NCBI GenBank assembly: GCA_037178675.1
Contig: JAYMGJ010000150.1
Coordinates: forward strand, 1 to 64,000
DNA length: 64,000 nt
Reading direction: 5' to 3'
DNA from: Scleroderma bovista
Lineage: Eukaryota; Basidiomycota; Agaricomycetes; Boletales; Sclerodermataceae
Under the pieces are notes generated by a model, which saw only the letters and a list, made by a program, of their open reading frames with translations, did no database searches and was not told the origin of the DNA. Position 1 is the stretch's first letter, and each line of letters opens with the position of its first letter. The translations under genes were made by a program, and so were the position numbers. Shown one piece after another: positions 46,337-57,223 of this stretch.

Positions 46337-47904
46337 ATGGCAACTACAGATCCAACCAGCCACTCGACGGCCCCCACTGGCACCGGCAATGCCCGCACTT
46401 CCTCTCCTGTCCCCACTGCACCTGCACCGCCCCCATTGCCAACCCTGCAAGACCGCATCCAAACACTCACGGAACTCCATGCACGTCTCGCGACACTTCG
46501 TCACGTTCCTACCGTGCTCCTGAAACCTCCACCGACCTTCTCATCTGCGTTCGATGTCGTCGATTCAGACTTTTCTGTGGCGCGTTTCGGCGCGAACCCT
46601 GCACATGACTTGTTTCAGACAGTGAGGAGCGTGACAGAGACTGTAAGATCTGAGAAAGTCCAAGACGCGTTACGTGCGGCCACGGTGAGCGAAGAGGGCG
46701 ACAAGAGTGAGCTTGGCTTTGGGGCGAGTATGTTGGGGAGGAGAGGGAAGGGGAAACGGAAGTAAGTCTGGGTTCCTTTGCCTAGCGTAGTTTCTTCGTC
46801 AGAGGTGTTGGGTGTTGCATTGCAACTTACCTGATCGTTTTACAATGATCGCACAGACGGCCACTTTCACCCGTTGGTTCGCCACAACCCTACATTCCAC
46901 CACCAGTGCGCTCTTCCTCGCTGTTTTCTCCTCCAGAGGACGACCCACTGCCGCTCAGAGCCGAGTCCTTAGTTGAATTCGTCTGCTCTTTCAACAGGGG
47001 CACTCTTCCCGAATTCAAAGAATTACCCGTCCCGCCGGATCCGGGAAATGAATTGCTGCCACCGCTGCCCAAGTGCAAGCTTGTGATATGGTCTCGGACC
47101 AAGCGAGGTCGTCAAAATGAAACATCAGAGGTTGGGAGATGCGGTTCCTGTGTTCGGGGTGACTAACCGGTAACCAGAACCCGAAGTTGTCCAGTCCGAC
47201 TGTCCTACGGTTCACGATATCAGATGTTCTAACTGCGTATGTGTCGCTCGTGTTTAGGAGCGAAGAAGATCCGCTCGTAGTGGAGAACGTGACCGTATTC
47301 GGGCCGAGAGAAAGGGTATGTTTACATCCTAACCACCTTAGTTTTGCTTCCCCTGATCAGTTATGGACACGGCGATGTTGTTGCCGGTGGTGGCCCATGA
47401 TTGCGATTGCGACCTTGCCTTATGTTGGGTCTTGCGTGGGACGAGCAGAAACTCCCACATGAACAATCGCATTATCAGGTTTTTCAGGTACTTTCCCAAC
47501 ACATTGCTAAGATGCTGGAATCTCACCCCGGTGTCCCATTGCAAACATTGATGGTGTGTAGGTCATCTTCGGCTATCTACCCCTCTAATGCATGATACTC
47601 TGCGCCGAATTTACAGCATGCTCTGGTGACATACCGGACGCTATTTGTTGACCGGTGTACAAGCTGTCAGCGGGTGTTGTCCGTGGAGGGACATATTCCT
47701 CCTGTGGGGAGGGTATGGGTGCCGAAGGATAGTTCGAATTTGGATAGCAATCACAATCAGGTGGGGCCAAAGGGACCTACAGAACAGGATGTGTCGACTC
47801 CGGAGCCGGTCCAGCTTGGTGATTCCGTTTCAAGCAGGGGAGACGTGACAGATCATTCTACGGGCCACTGGGAGCCACGACATGTGACCTGCTTGTACAG
47901 CTAA
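46337..47904 (+). CDS. MED27: Mediator complex subunit 27 (Med27)
   Basis: Tail/upper-tail Mediator subunit linking activators to RNA polymerase II in the nucleus. The N-terminal helix LQDRIQTLTELHARLATLRH and FGANPAHDLFQTVRSVTETV fit the Med27 coiled region. The middle has VLRFTISDVLTAYVSLVFRS, VENVTVFGPRE and KLPHEQSHYQVFQVLSQHIA. The C-terminus has the diagnostic LVTYRTLFVDRCTSCQRVLS and a final WEPRHVTC, a C-x2-C...H-x2-C zinc-ribbon-like ending as in human MED27. About 440 residues. Introns follow KGKR, ETSE, GPRER and QTLM. The one after GPRER (about 130 nt) is longer than usual and may hide a small exon. Start MATTDPT at 46337. Confidence 0.78.
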
Positions 47905-49343
47905 GCAGAATGTAGCAAGTGTCTGATACTTGTGTATCGCTGCCAACGTTGAGGATGGAAATGATGGCAGATCAGCTGTGGCGATCCACCTGGAATGCCC
48001 TATTAATTCGCGGAGGGACGAATATTTGTGGACGTTCGTATATCCTTGTGTGTTTACTTGTGGGTCCAGGTATGCTTACTGTTGTGCGACAACGAAATGT
48101 GGTGTGGGTGCTAAACATTAATGTAGTTCCGTGAGGGAAGACACAGGCGATCTGCTACGACTATCTTATACGGAATAGGTAAAGTATACAAAGTGAACTC
48201 CAGAGGAATGTTGGTAACTTTGTGATGCGGCGGCCTGCGAGACTAGATCGATGCTCAGGGCGCGAGGTGGCGGAGAGATTATCTCAAATGGGTGGTTGCG
48301 ATCGATAAGCGCGCAACCCATTAGAGGCTGCGGCAAGTAGGTTTCGTGCTAACGCATCTCCGAGAGTAGTAGAACACCGGGGGGGGGGCGGAATGCCGGC
48401 AGTGTCCAGGAACAAAACTGACGATGACGCAGGGAACTCATGGGCCCCCGTTTTTTTTTTTGCACCGATCTCTGACACGGAAATGCTTTCAAGGCTGTCC
48501 GATTCTGCATTGTTAGGCCAGACACATCTTTTGTTCTCCCCCACCTGAGCACGGCCGACACTCCGCGAAGGCATAAAGTGTCAGTCAGCTTTACCACGGT
48601 CATTCCCCGATCGCTTCGTGATGGGGAATCAGGCCAGTTTTCGTGCCAGATTAAATTGAGATTTTTCGTGGTCGTTTTTGGTTTGGGATGCAGACTCACC
48701 ACGAAGTGTTCGCGTACGTGTCTTCTCACCCGAGCAAGCCCTGCTTTGCCATGGTGGCTTATCTCACGCGAGATCATCTGGTAGCGATGCGATCGATGAC
48801 TTTTTTTTTTTCCTTCCGACCTCCACACAGCACCAGGTCGGTGATTTTCCATAATAAACTGTGCTCTTGTTGTGTCCGAAAAGGCAGGAATCCGACACGA
48901 GCCTATCGGGCTGCCCGTGCCTAACCTCTTTTATCTCAGATCTGCCCGTTCCGTAATGGACGATTGACGCTTGATGCGGCTTCCTCGTCATGACCTGTTT
49001 GTGTCCTGTGTCCCATAAGTATCTGCCATTGCGTCCCCCTCAGCTCTCCTCACAGCCTCCAATTGCTAACGCTGCTCGCTATCCCCTATATGTCTCCTTG
49101 CCAAGTATAGACTACTTCAAGTCCACTTCGTACTGCGATCGATTTTAAATACTTCGGCAGCCCTCTCCGCTGACTTTTAGCTCACCCAACTCCATCCACC
49201 ACTTCACTCGCCATCCTGCTACCATTGCCACGCTCTCACCTTGCCTTAGCTTCTAGACCCCGCTCACCCCTTACTGGTTCTACCCCCTATACCCGTCTTG
49301 TGGCAGGGCGCACTCTTCTTCCCCCTCTTGAGATCATTGCACC
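47905..49343. promoter_or_regulatory. Long upstream region of the Medusa-like gene with homopolymer runs
   Basis: No gene recognised in 1.4 kb. It contains a G10 run (48379-48388), T11 runs at 48451-48461 and 48801-48811, and an imperfect hairpin at 48287-48322. The last 300 bp are CT-rich without ATG interference, as expected for a 5' UTR/promoter. The 167-codon minus-strand frame at 48349-48852 translates the homopolymers and looks spurious. Confidence 0.45.
48287..48322. repeat. Imperfect inverted repeat (hairpin)
   Basis: The left arm aatgggtggttgcg (48287-48300) pairs with the right arm cgcaacccatt (48312-48322), with three unpaired bases in the left arm and an 11-nt loop. Short, in non-coding DNA; meaning unknown. 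Confidence 0.5.
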
Positions 49344-51532
49344 ATGTCCGTTTCTAACCTCCCCCCCTACGATGCTCAGCGAGGCATGCCACACGAACAG
49401 GAGTTTTACCGCTCTCTCCCTGTTTATGATCCTCTAGTCCACCGTTCATCCCGCTCAAATGGCCGGCACATCTGTGTCCTGAGCTACGCACCGGCCCATG
49501 GCAACCAAGGTACCCTCATCCGGGCAACTTTCACCTGCAATGGCGACATTGGCTTCGATGTGCGCATTCGTCTTGTCATCGGTACCCTTCGAGTCACCAC
49601 AAACGTGGATGAGTCGGACCAAACTGGTTCGGAGAGTTGGCAGCTAGACGCATCCGTACCTTCGTTCGACAAAGCAAGGTGGCCCTCCCCAACAGTTCCC
49701 CTCACTATCGAAGCTGTCGATAAGGACAACAAAGTCCTCGATTCGGTCAGGTTCGGTGACTTCACTTATGGCGACGCAGGTAAATACTTCTTGGGTATCT
49801 ATATCTCCATCGCCTGAATGCTCTTTAGTGTTGGGGGAGTCCTTGGCTCGTCAAGACTTACCGATACAAGGGCACAGCCCTTCTTCGACTGGTCGCCCTC
49901 TTCGATTGATCACCGGACCAGGTAGCCCAGACCGGTCGTCCAAACGGAAGAGCCCCCACAGCTTCCCACCCACGCCCATTTCCGACTCCGAGTATACTTC
50001 CTCCTCCTCCTCCCAACCCCGGTCCCGTCGATCCCCTGTGCAACCACATGCTATGTCTAATCATATCCCAGGCTTAAGGCGTACCCGCCAAGTGCTGGAG
50101 CAGAACGAGCAGAATACCCAGAGCGCTGTCCTCGACATCCTCACGCCCCTAGACAGTTTTTGTCATCATTGGGACGAATCCGAGTTGCAAACCGGTCGAC
50201 GACTCGTTCGGTTCCAGCGCTTGCAAGATCGCAATAGCCTCATGGTCTCTGCTGAAAAGATCTCCCAAGCAGAGTACGACCCTAATGATATCGTTATTTC
50301 TTGCATCCACCGCGAAGAAACGGAATCCTTCTGCGTCACATCTGTTGACATCATCCATTTGCTCCAACGCCTTGTCAATGCTGAGTTCGAGGTTGATGAA
50401 AAAAATAGGATCCGGAGGAACCTCGAGGGTCTTAGGCCAACAACGGTGTCCAAGTCGAGGCCCGGTTTTGAAACCTTTTTCCAGCGGATCATGGACTTTC
50501 CTGATCCAAAGCCGAGGAAAATCGAAAAGGATCTGAAGGTGTTCGATTGGAAGTTGCTCCCACAGGCCCTGGATAAGATTATTTCGAAATACGTGAGTAG
50601 CAATAATCTACCCATGGCCAAACTAAAATTCCGGCCCTTGAACCCAGTCCCTGCATACTTCTTCCTCGCCAGCCAGCCCTTGCACAAGGGAGGACGGATT
50701 TGGACCTTTACAGAATGACGCGCCTATTAGTCTCCAAAATTCCGACCAAGTTATTCCAAAGGACGAATCGCTCGAATATTTCCAACCATATACTGATAGC
50801 GTCGCATTTTCCTCTGCAACGCCAACGTGTCATGATGCGCAATTGGAAATATCTCAACTGTCGCACCTGTCGCCTGTCACCCAGCTCTCCCCATTCCCTG
50901 CCACGGACCCTGTCCACCCAGACCCTGCACAAGCGCCTCACTTATACTCCCTCTCCGAACAAACGTTTTCCCCTGTCCATGCCGACCCTGTTATCCTGAA
51001 GGCGTATTTGGGTGGGGATATGGTGTACGATATCCATTCTTCCCCACACGACGTGTGCAGTGCGGACACCGGCGCATCGATGAACCACCATCCGTCGTTT
51101 GGGCAGACTGAGCAGGCGCAGGATTGGGTGCTTCCGTCACAGCAGCACAACCACCCTGGCGAGGATTTAATGCTGGCATTCGATATTACTGGGTCGCCTC
51201 AGTTCGGGCCTGTGACCAGCCTCGAGCATGGGCATAACTACAACAGTGCCGGTGGGCCCATCCCCACTCATTTACCCATGCACGGTCAACCGCCTGTGCA
51301 GTTGTACTCCGCTTCACACCCTCAGATGCAGATGCCGGACTACGGATTCGCGTATTCGAACGAAATGGCCGGTTTCTATACGCCCATGAACTATGTGCCA
51401 AACTCGTATGACACCTTCGAGCTCCAGGCGCTGAGGGAGCAAAATAACGACGCTAACAGTAACAGTGGCTTTAACGAACATAATGGAATGGGAATGAGCG
51501 CTGCTGCGCTGGCGGGGCAGGTCGCATTTTAG
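49344..51532 (+). CDS. medA: Medusa-like developmental regulator (MedA/Ren1/Med1 family)
   Basis: Nuclear regulator that in other fungi controls conidiation, mating and filamentous growth. The conserved core is seen as RRLVRFQRLQDRNSLMVSAE, ETESFCVTSVDIIHLLQRLV, EFEVDEKNRIRRNLEGLRPT and FFQRIMDFPDPKPRKIEKDL, then KVFDWKLLPQALDKIISKYV. Before it is an N-terminal beta-rich region (ICVLSYAPAHGNQGTLIRAT) and a Ser/Arg/Pro-rich linker with a putative NLS (SSKRKSPHSF). The C-terminal about 280 residues are Gln/His/Pro-rich, typical of an activation region. Introns: one after TYGDA, and one of 67 nt joining KFRPLNP to NDAPISLQ. If the second is retained the protein stops at once. About 690 residues. 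The 5' region is long, as in other developmental regulators. Confidence 0.87.
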
Positions 51533-52256
51533 CCTTGTCCATCCTCTGTCGCCCATGAGGAAGTGTCCATGGCTGGCGCTGCCAGTAATGCTACTCTTCT
51601 TTCCCTCCATTCGTCTTCTTTCTCACATAGAAAAAACCGTCCAACCGTTATTTCGGTTATCTTATTCTATAAGCTGAACTTTCCCGCATGCCCACTGTAT
51701 CCATATCATTGTCGTACTTGCGCCTCCCGTCCCGCCAGCTCAACCCATCCCTTGTCATCCTTCCATTTCTTCCCTATGCCGCCTGTCCCACCGCCTCCGC
51801 TGCGCTACTCTCCGACCAATATGAGCTTCCCTCCCAAGATCTGTGTCGAACGATTTCCTTGACTACTCCTTTCTCTCTCCGGCCTTCCTCAATTTGTGCT
51901 ACCCAGCTGCGGTCCAGTGAAACCAACCCGTTGGGTGCATTACCTATCCACGGATTTGGTGCCAACCACCCACTAAGCGCATGTATGATATCTGCGAGTT
52001 GACTTATTGACCGCGTAGATGAGGTCAACTCACCGTAAACTGTTTTCGTCTGTCTGTCTAGTGTCTCCATCTTACCCGGGTTCTGTGTAATTCTTTTGAG
52101 TGCAACTTGTGGAAATACAGCCGTTCTTCGACTTTCCTGTGCGACCGACGCTACGACAAAAGGAACAATGTTTCGCAGAGACAACGTTAAGATAAGTAAC
52201 TTAGTAGACTATGTAAAGGGTCTTCAGATCCTGTCTATAGCATGTCACAAAGTGCA
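51533..52256. other. Convergent 3' region between the Medusa-like and F-box genes
   Basis: About 720 bp, long for this compact window. It must hold two 3' UTRs. No recognisable coding, RNA or repeat element. Confidence 0.5.
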
Positions 52257-54175
52257 CTATATATCAAATCTGCGTTCCTCGATACCCTTGATCCCAGCGG
52301 TCACAATTCGTCGTTCATCAAACACGACAGTCCCGCTTCTAAAGCCAGAGCCATCGTCGACCCTCACATCTTCATCCGCAGGTTCATTCGACTGAGCAAC
52401 CTCTGCCCCGCTTCCGCTCTCGAGGTCCCATACCCAGATAGATCCGTGAGCGCCAAGACATACGCATCGCCCGTCTGCAAGAGCGAGGGCGGAGACGGGT
52501 CCGCGTGGGCCGTGCAGTGTACGAACAAACGTCAACCTAGGCGCGTGAGTGTGCGCGCGAGTGAGGGCTGTTGAGGGCATATGCAGACGGTACAGCTGGA
52601 GGTGGGTCGAGGTGTGGCTCGTCGAGGACATGTATGAAAGTGCTGCTAAAGATGATGTATCTGGTGTTTGAGAGGTGCTGCTAGAGCTGCTGGCTGCAAA
52701 ACTCGACGACGTCGAGAAAGACGGTAGAGTATCACCCGGGGCGAGCACGACCCATTTTCCGTCTGTTTGGGTGTCAGCTACCCGCTTCACCTTGCGGCAC
52801 CATTGTGCACGCATTTGTTGAAGTTTCTGTTCGTCGATCCACCCCTGAGGGACATCTAACGCCCTTGCTGAGCGCGTCCCGCTAACGACGAAGTTCCCAG
52901 AAGTGGAGGTGGTGACGGGTGGGTCAGCAAAGATAGCAGATGAGGAGGATACGGATCCAGAGCGGGATATAATCAGTTCGGTTGCGCCCACGCTCCAATG
53001 GGAAGGATATACGGGGACTGCGTATGCCAGGACAAGTTTATATGATGACGTGAGGGGCATAGCAGAAAGGACTATAGACGTCGGCGGATGGCTCGTGAAA
53101 GAGGACAGAGTCTGGGTGTGTGTGATAGCATCTCCGCCGAGATCGAATATCATGAGCGTAAACGTATGCGACAGCGTAACCAGAAGGGGATGGTGGTAAG
53201 AAGCATGTGTCACAGGCGAACGATGATGAGGTAGAGGGATGTAAGTTCTTTTGGCTGCAGCGGGGATAGAGGACGGGTCATGATCGTAAATAGAGAACTC
53301 TCCTGTGGATAGAAAGGCCGCAAGGGATACAGCAGAACCGTGAGGTGTCATCCTGGAAGAAGAGGGCGACTGGTCTAAAGTCATGGAGCATATGTTGATC
53401 GGCTCGTTACTGAGCTGTGACTTGCATTTGAATGTCACTATTAGATCACTGCGATTTCGAAGGTAAATGATCGGCTGCAGTGAGCGCTCTGAGGCTGCAA
53501 AAATAGTTAACGTTCCTGCCAGTAACACCAACCACCGGGGTCCAGGAAGAGGGAGAAGTCCCAAAGGGGAGGATGCTCGACCGAGTAATGGCGAATGCAC
53601 CTCATGATTTCCACTTTCTTCAAAACTTTCAACAGTACAACGACCTTGGTGAAGTGGATAAGAGGGGCATAGAGATGTCTTCAACGGTGCCCACCATTTC
53701 TCCAGTTTGAGCTGATGCGATACATCCACTTCCAGTCAGTGAGGATGTCATCTGCTGGAGGTGATACCCGTGAGGGTAATGGCTTGACTGGTCTTCCGTT
53801 TGCTCTGCCATAGTAGCCTCTTCCCCCTCTCAGGCGGGCTTTCCCAAACTCCCTAATAAATAAATCCCTCCATAGCTTGAGAGTATGGGTCACTCTGTTC
53901 TCAGCACCAAGTCAGAGCAAACATACATGGTTGTCAATTGCAAGCCGAGAGCAGTTCCTATTGGCCGCTTCGACGGCACAGAGGTCTCTCGAATCTAAGA
54001 AAGAAAAGATAAGGAGGAGTAGTTCATCGGATAATGCGCTGTCGAAGGAGATGACGGCGCGCCGTTCAGAGGCTGGATTCAAGCCATACTGGCGCTTTGC
54101 GATGGACAGTCGTGCTGGCGATAGGTGACGTTTCGACATGGGGACGAGGCCAGAGAGACGTCCGAAACGGGCCAT
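52257..54175 (-). CDS. F-box protein with WD40-like beta-propeller
   Basis: Predicted substrate receptor of an SCF ubiquitin ligase. The N-terminal F-box is SFDSALSDELLLLIFSFLDS followed by RDLCAVEAANRNCSRLAI, then LWRDLFIREFG. The linker ISSNWRNGRCTVESF is the NW-x-x-G element seen in F-box/WD proteins. The rest forms weakly conserved propeller blades, such as GPRGPVSALALADGRCVCLG followed by AHGSIWVWDLESGSG. About 590 residues. Introns follow AIDNH and NWRN. Start candidates are MARFGRLSG (54175) and MSKRHLSPAR (54139). The first shares its CATG with the TAF13 start on the other strand. It resembles fission-yeast Pof10-like proteins, but I cannot assign the substrate. Confidence 0.8.
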
Positions 54176-54176
54176 G
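54173..54176. promoter_or_regulatory. CATG shared by two divergent start codons (F-box / TAF13)
   Basis: The minus-strand ATG (54175-54173, MARFGRLSG) and the plus-strand ATG (54174-54176, MSYSHYQ) overlap by two bases. Both transcripts must start inside the other gene's 5' sequence unless translation begins at the inner alternatives. Confidence 0.55.
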
Positions 54177-54954
54177 TCTTACTCCCATTACCAGCATACT
54201 CAACATCCTGCAGGGACATCATATCCATACGCTGCCTACCATTCCGGAACACCAGGCGTGTATACCCACCCCCAGACTCAAGCACATGCTGCGTATCAGG
54301 GCGCATATGCCTCGGGAGTAACTGGCTACGGTGCATGGCCCTATCCATACAGCTACATTCCCCAACAACAGCCGCAGACCACCCAAGCTGCGCGACCAGT
54401 GGTGCAAACTACTGTTGCCCCGGCCACAGTGACTACCTCTGCACCTGGCCCAGTCACACCGAGAACGACCACGTTCACCTCATACACACCAACACAGGCG
54501 GCTGGTGGTAGCAGTACGATTGGGCGAGGTCGTAAACAATCCAACTTCAGGGGCCTGTTCACCAAAGAGTGTACGCCTTGTATTTCGCTATGGTTATCCG
54601 TTATAACAAGACAGGACCAGTAAAGAGCCTGTTGTACGGTTTTGGCGACGACCGCAACCCAGCAAATGACACAGTCAATGTCATGGAGGAAATCCTGATT
54701 GAATTCATCGTCGACGTCGTATGTTATATGACTTGTTTATCTAACTTGGTCCTGACATGACCCAGTGTCAAACTGCTGGCGGACCGCAGAGGAAAGCACG
54801 ATTATCCATCGAGGATCTGCGGCGCGCATTATCGCGGCCAGCAGATGCAAAAAAACTCGCTCGAATGGAGGAGCTGCTCTTCATGCAAGAAGACATCAAG
54901 CGAGCTCGTGCACAGTTTGAGGAATCAGAGCTCAGTCAACCCAAGGACTTTTAG
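54174..54954 (+). CDS. TAF13: TFIID subunit TAF13
   Basis: Histone-fold subunit of TFIID that pairs with TAF11 near TBP. The C-terminal half carries the family: FRGLFTKE/LKSLLYGFGD, then DRNPANDTVNVMEEILIEFI, RKARLSIEDLRRALSRPADA and KKLARMEELLFMQEDIKRAR. Introns (gtacgc...ccag after FTKE; gtatgt...ccag after IVDV) restore these blocks exactly. The N-terminal roughly 125 residues are Tyr/Gln/Thr/Pro-rich (YSYIPQQQPQTTQAARPV), an extension absent from yeast and human TAF13. The ATG at 54174 opens MSYSHYQHT; an in-frame ATG at 54138 would add 12 residues. Divergent from, and touching, the F-box gene. Confidence 0.9.
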
Positions 54955-55114
54955 TGTATTTCTCGCCCTTCATAACCTGCATGTAATTATCATCGTCGCG
55001 TAGAACCATGCGATACGAGCCTCTGACGTTCCTCAAACTGTTACGAGTGACGTCTCGAATGCTGCACCGCTTAGGCCCCTTCTTGTGCTATACGCGCTAC
55101 GGAAGAACACGAAG

Positions 55115-55811
55115 TTATTCTTTCATACCTTCTTCGTACTCTGCGTCGGCCGATTCTTCCACCGGTGTCGTAGCGCCGTCTGCCTGGGCTTTTCGCTGAG
55201 CATTGCGCCCTTGGACACCTGGCAAAGAAATGAATTGGATTATAACGACAGGATAAATATATGTAGCTGACCTCCACTCTGAGCCAGCGGTTTTGCATAT
55301 TGTTGTAGCCAATCCTCGGACTCCCATACTGTTGAAGCAATAAAATCGACACTGATAATCACTACCATCAAGATTGAACGTACTGGCTCTGTTTCCTGCT
55401 CCCGGTTGCATGGAAGCTTTTATTGGTCTGGCAGTGTTAACCTTCAAGACTTTTCCACGAAACTCGTTCAGGTCCATATTGTCAATCGCATCTTGAGCGT
55501 CCGCAGCAGAGGAGTACGTGACGAAGGCGAAGCCACGATGTTTCGCTTCTGCTAGTTTTGTCAATGGCGCACGGTATGATGAATGATCAAAGTATGCCCA
55601 CCAGTCTCCTGAGCTGGGTTCGTTGCCGCCGATGGCAGCTGCACTTCTACTATGTCCCCTGTCCGAATCCGAATGGTATGCACGCGAGAAAGAGCACGTC
55701 GAAGAGCGTAAACGCACCAAAAACTTGAAACAGTTGGTAGATGGCGGCCTCGTCTACGTCATCGACGAGTCCTCCGACGAAAATCGTTTTCTTGCCCTTG
55801 GTGTCCTCCAT
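55115..55811 (-). CDS. RRM protein of the CYP33/PPIE type lacking the cyclophilin domain
   Basis: A single RNA-recognition motif: KKTIFVGGLVDDVDEAAIYQ (RNP2), then LFQVFGDIVEVQLP, KHRGFAFVTYSSAADAQDAI (RNP1) and DNMDLNEFRGKVLKVNTARP. The tail WESEDWLQQYAKPLA matches the segment after the RRM in human PPIE (CYP33), where a cyclophilin domain normally follows. Here the protein ends after an acidic stretch, VEESADAEYEEGMKE, and nothing cyclophilin-like is downstream. About 160-175 residues. Start MEDTKGKK at 55811; introns in QVFG, before AEAKHRGF, before VWESEDW and before VQGRN. It is divergent from WDR83 by 76 bp. Both human counterparts are found in activated spliceosomes. Confidence 0.85.
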
Positions 55812-55887
55812 CTGTCGCGGAGGTAAGCACACAAGAGACTCGGCGGCGGCCCGTTTACGGGCCGGAACAAATCACTGAACAACACTC
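55812..55887. promoter_or_regulatory. 76-bp bidirectional promoter, RRM protein / WDR83
   Basis: Only 76 bp separate the two ATGs. With no room for two independent promoters, co-transcription of the pair is likely. No obvious TATA element. Confidence 0.5.
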
Positions 55888-57090
55888 ATGGCAATGGCGC
55901 CTTCGCGAGGCCCGCAACAGCTCGCTCGCAGATTGCATGCAACGCTCAGTAACCACAGAGGACCCGTCCATGTTGCTAGATATGCAAAGGGAACTGCCAA
56001 GTACATCCTCAGTGGCGGACAAGACCGCACCGTACGTCTCTGGAACGCTGATCTGGGGACCGAGATCAAGGTATTTGAGGCGCACGGCTACGAGGTCCTC
56101 TCCATCTCAGTGTGAGTGCATGCATCTTAACTAGCAAGCTTTCTACTCACGAGCTTTGGCACGATATTAGAAGCCACGATAATGCCAAGTTCGCGTCTTC
56201 GGGTGGTGACCGCTCCGTGTTTGTCTGGGATGTTACTACGGGCATGACGAGTCGCCGCCTCGCGGGCCATACTGGAAAGGTATTTTCAGTCGAGTTTAAT
56301 GCCGATGCCACTGTGCTTGCGAGTGGTAAGTACTTGTTCATCGTTTCGTGCTGCACATCACTCTTTCGCAGGTTCGTACGATGCGACGGTTAGGCTTTGG
56401 GATCTGAGGTATGTTTCGTGCCTACATTATTGATTTGAGTGATCTAATCATTCTATGCATCAAAAAAAGGTCGCAAAGCAGGGCCCCTATACAAGTCCTC
56501 GAAGAAGCTAAAGACGCAGTACAGACTCTCCATGTCGACGCAACCACCATCATCGCCGGTTCTGTGGACGGGTATGTGCGAACATATGACCTCCGCAAAG
56601 GTGAACTCAGAGCAGACTTTGTTGGCCGTTCGTCTCCATTGCGCCCTGCCGTCGAACTGCACTCTCACGTACCTTGACAGAACCAGTGACTTCTGTCATT
56701 CCATCCACGGATGGAACCACCTTCCTCGTAGCATCCCTCGATTCGCAGGTGCGACTTTTCGATGTTGGAACGGGCAAGATGCTCAACTATTTCGGGGGGC
56801 ACATGCACACATCTTATCGATGTCGTGCATGCTTTGGATACGCTGAGGCAAGCGTGGTCTGCGGCGACGAAAATGGCTGTATCTGGGCATGGGATCTTGT
56901 TGATGTAAGTACTATCATAATCCAGGAAGCCCTTCTGAATGACCATACCCAGGCTGCGATCCTCCAGCCCAATCCACCACCACAGGTTCATAGCAAGGTA
57001 ATAACCTGGACTGAGCACCATCCCACTCAACCCGATGAAATGATTACTGCAAGCGCAGATGGCACCGTCAATATATGGAGAAATGGTTAA
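55888..57090 (+). CDS. WDR83: WD repeat-containing protein 83 (MORG1)
   Basis: Seven-blade WD40 protein of about 310 residues, a spliceosome-associated factor and MAPK scaffold in animals. Blades: LSGGQDRTVRLWNADLGTEI, GHGYEVL-type AHGYEVLSISV, ASSGGDRSVFVWDVTTGMTS, GHTGKVFSVEFNADATVLAS then GSYDATVRLWDLRSQ, LAGSVDG-type IAGSVDGYVRTYDLRKGELR, VASLDSQVRLFDVGTGKMLN and CGDENGCIWAWDLVD, ending TASADGTVNIWRNG. This follows human WDR83 blade by blade. Introns after VLSIS, VLASG, WDLR, DFVGR and LVD. ATG at 55888, stop at 57090. Confidence 0.92.
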
Positions 57091-57106
57091 TTCAATCCCA
57101 TATACA

Positions 57107-57125
57107 TGTGTGTGTATGTGTGTGT
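57107..57125. repeat. TG-rich microsatellite
   Basis: Interrupted (TG)n tract, 19 bp, in the 133-bp gap between the convergent WDR83 and peroxin genes. Confidence 0.85.
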
Positions 57126-57223
57126 AGACATACATATTACCTTCTTGATAGCTATAACAACAAAATTCATGTGCACTTGTACAGTTCTCAAAACCGAACT
57201 TTCACCATCGTTTCGCGATGGGG

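Noticed and set aside
47919..48134. Small plus-strand frame after MED27
   Set aside because: Overlapping frames of similar length, no motif and no splice link; it falls in the MED27 3' flank.
48349..48852. 167-codon minus-strand frame upstream of the Medusa-like gene
   Set aside because: Its Lys runs come from T11 tracts, composition is random and no family is recognisable.
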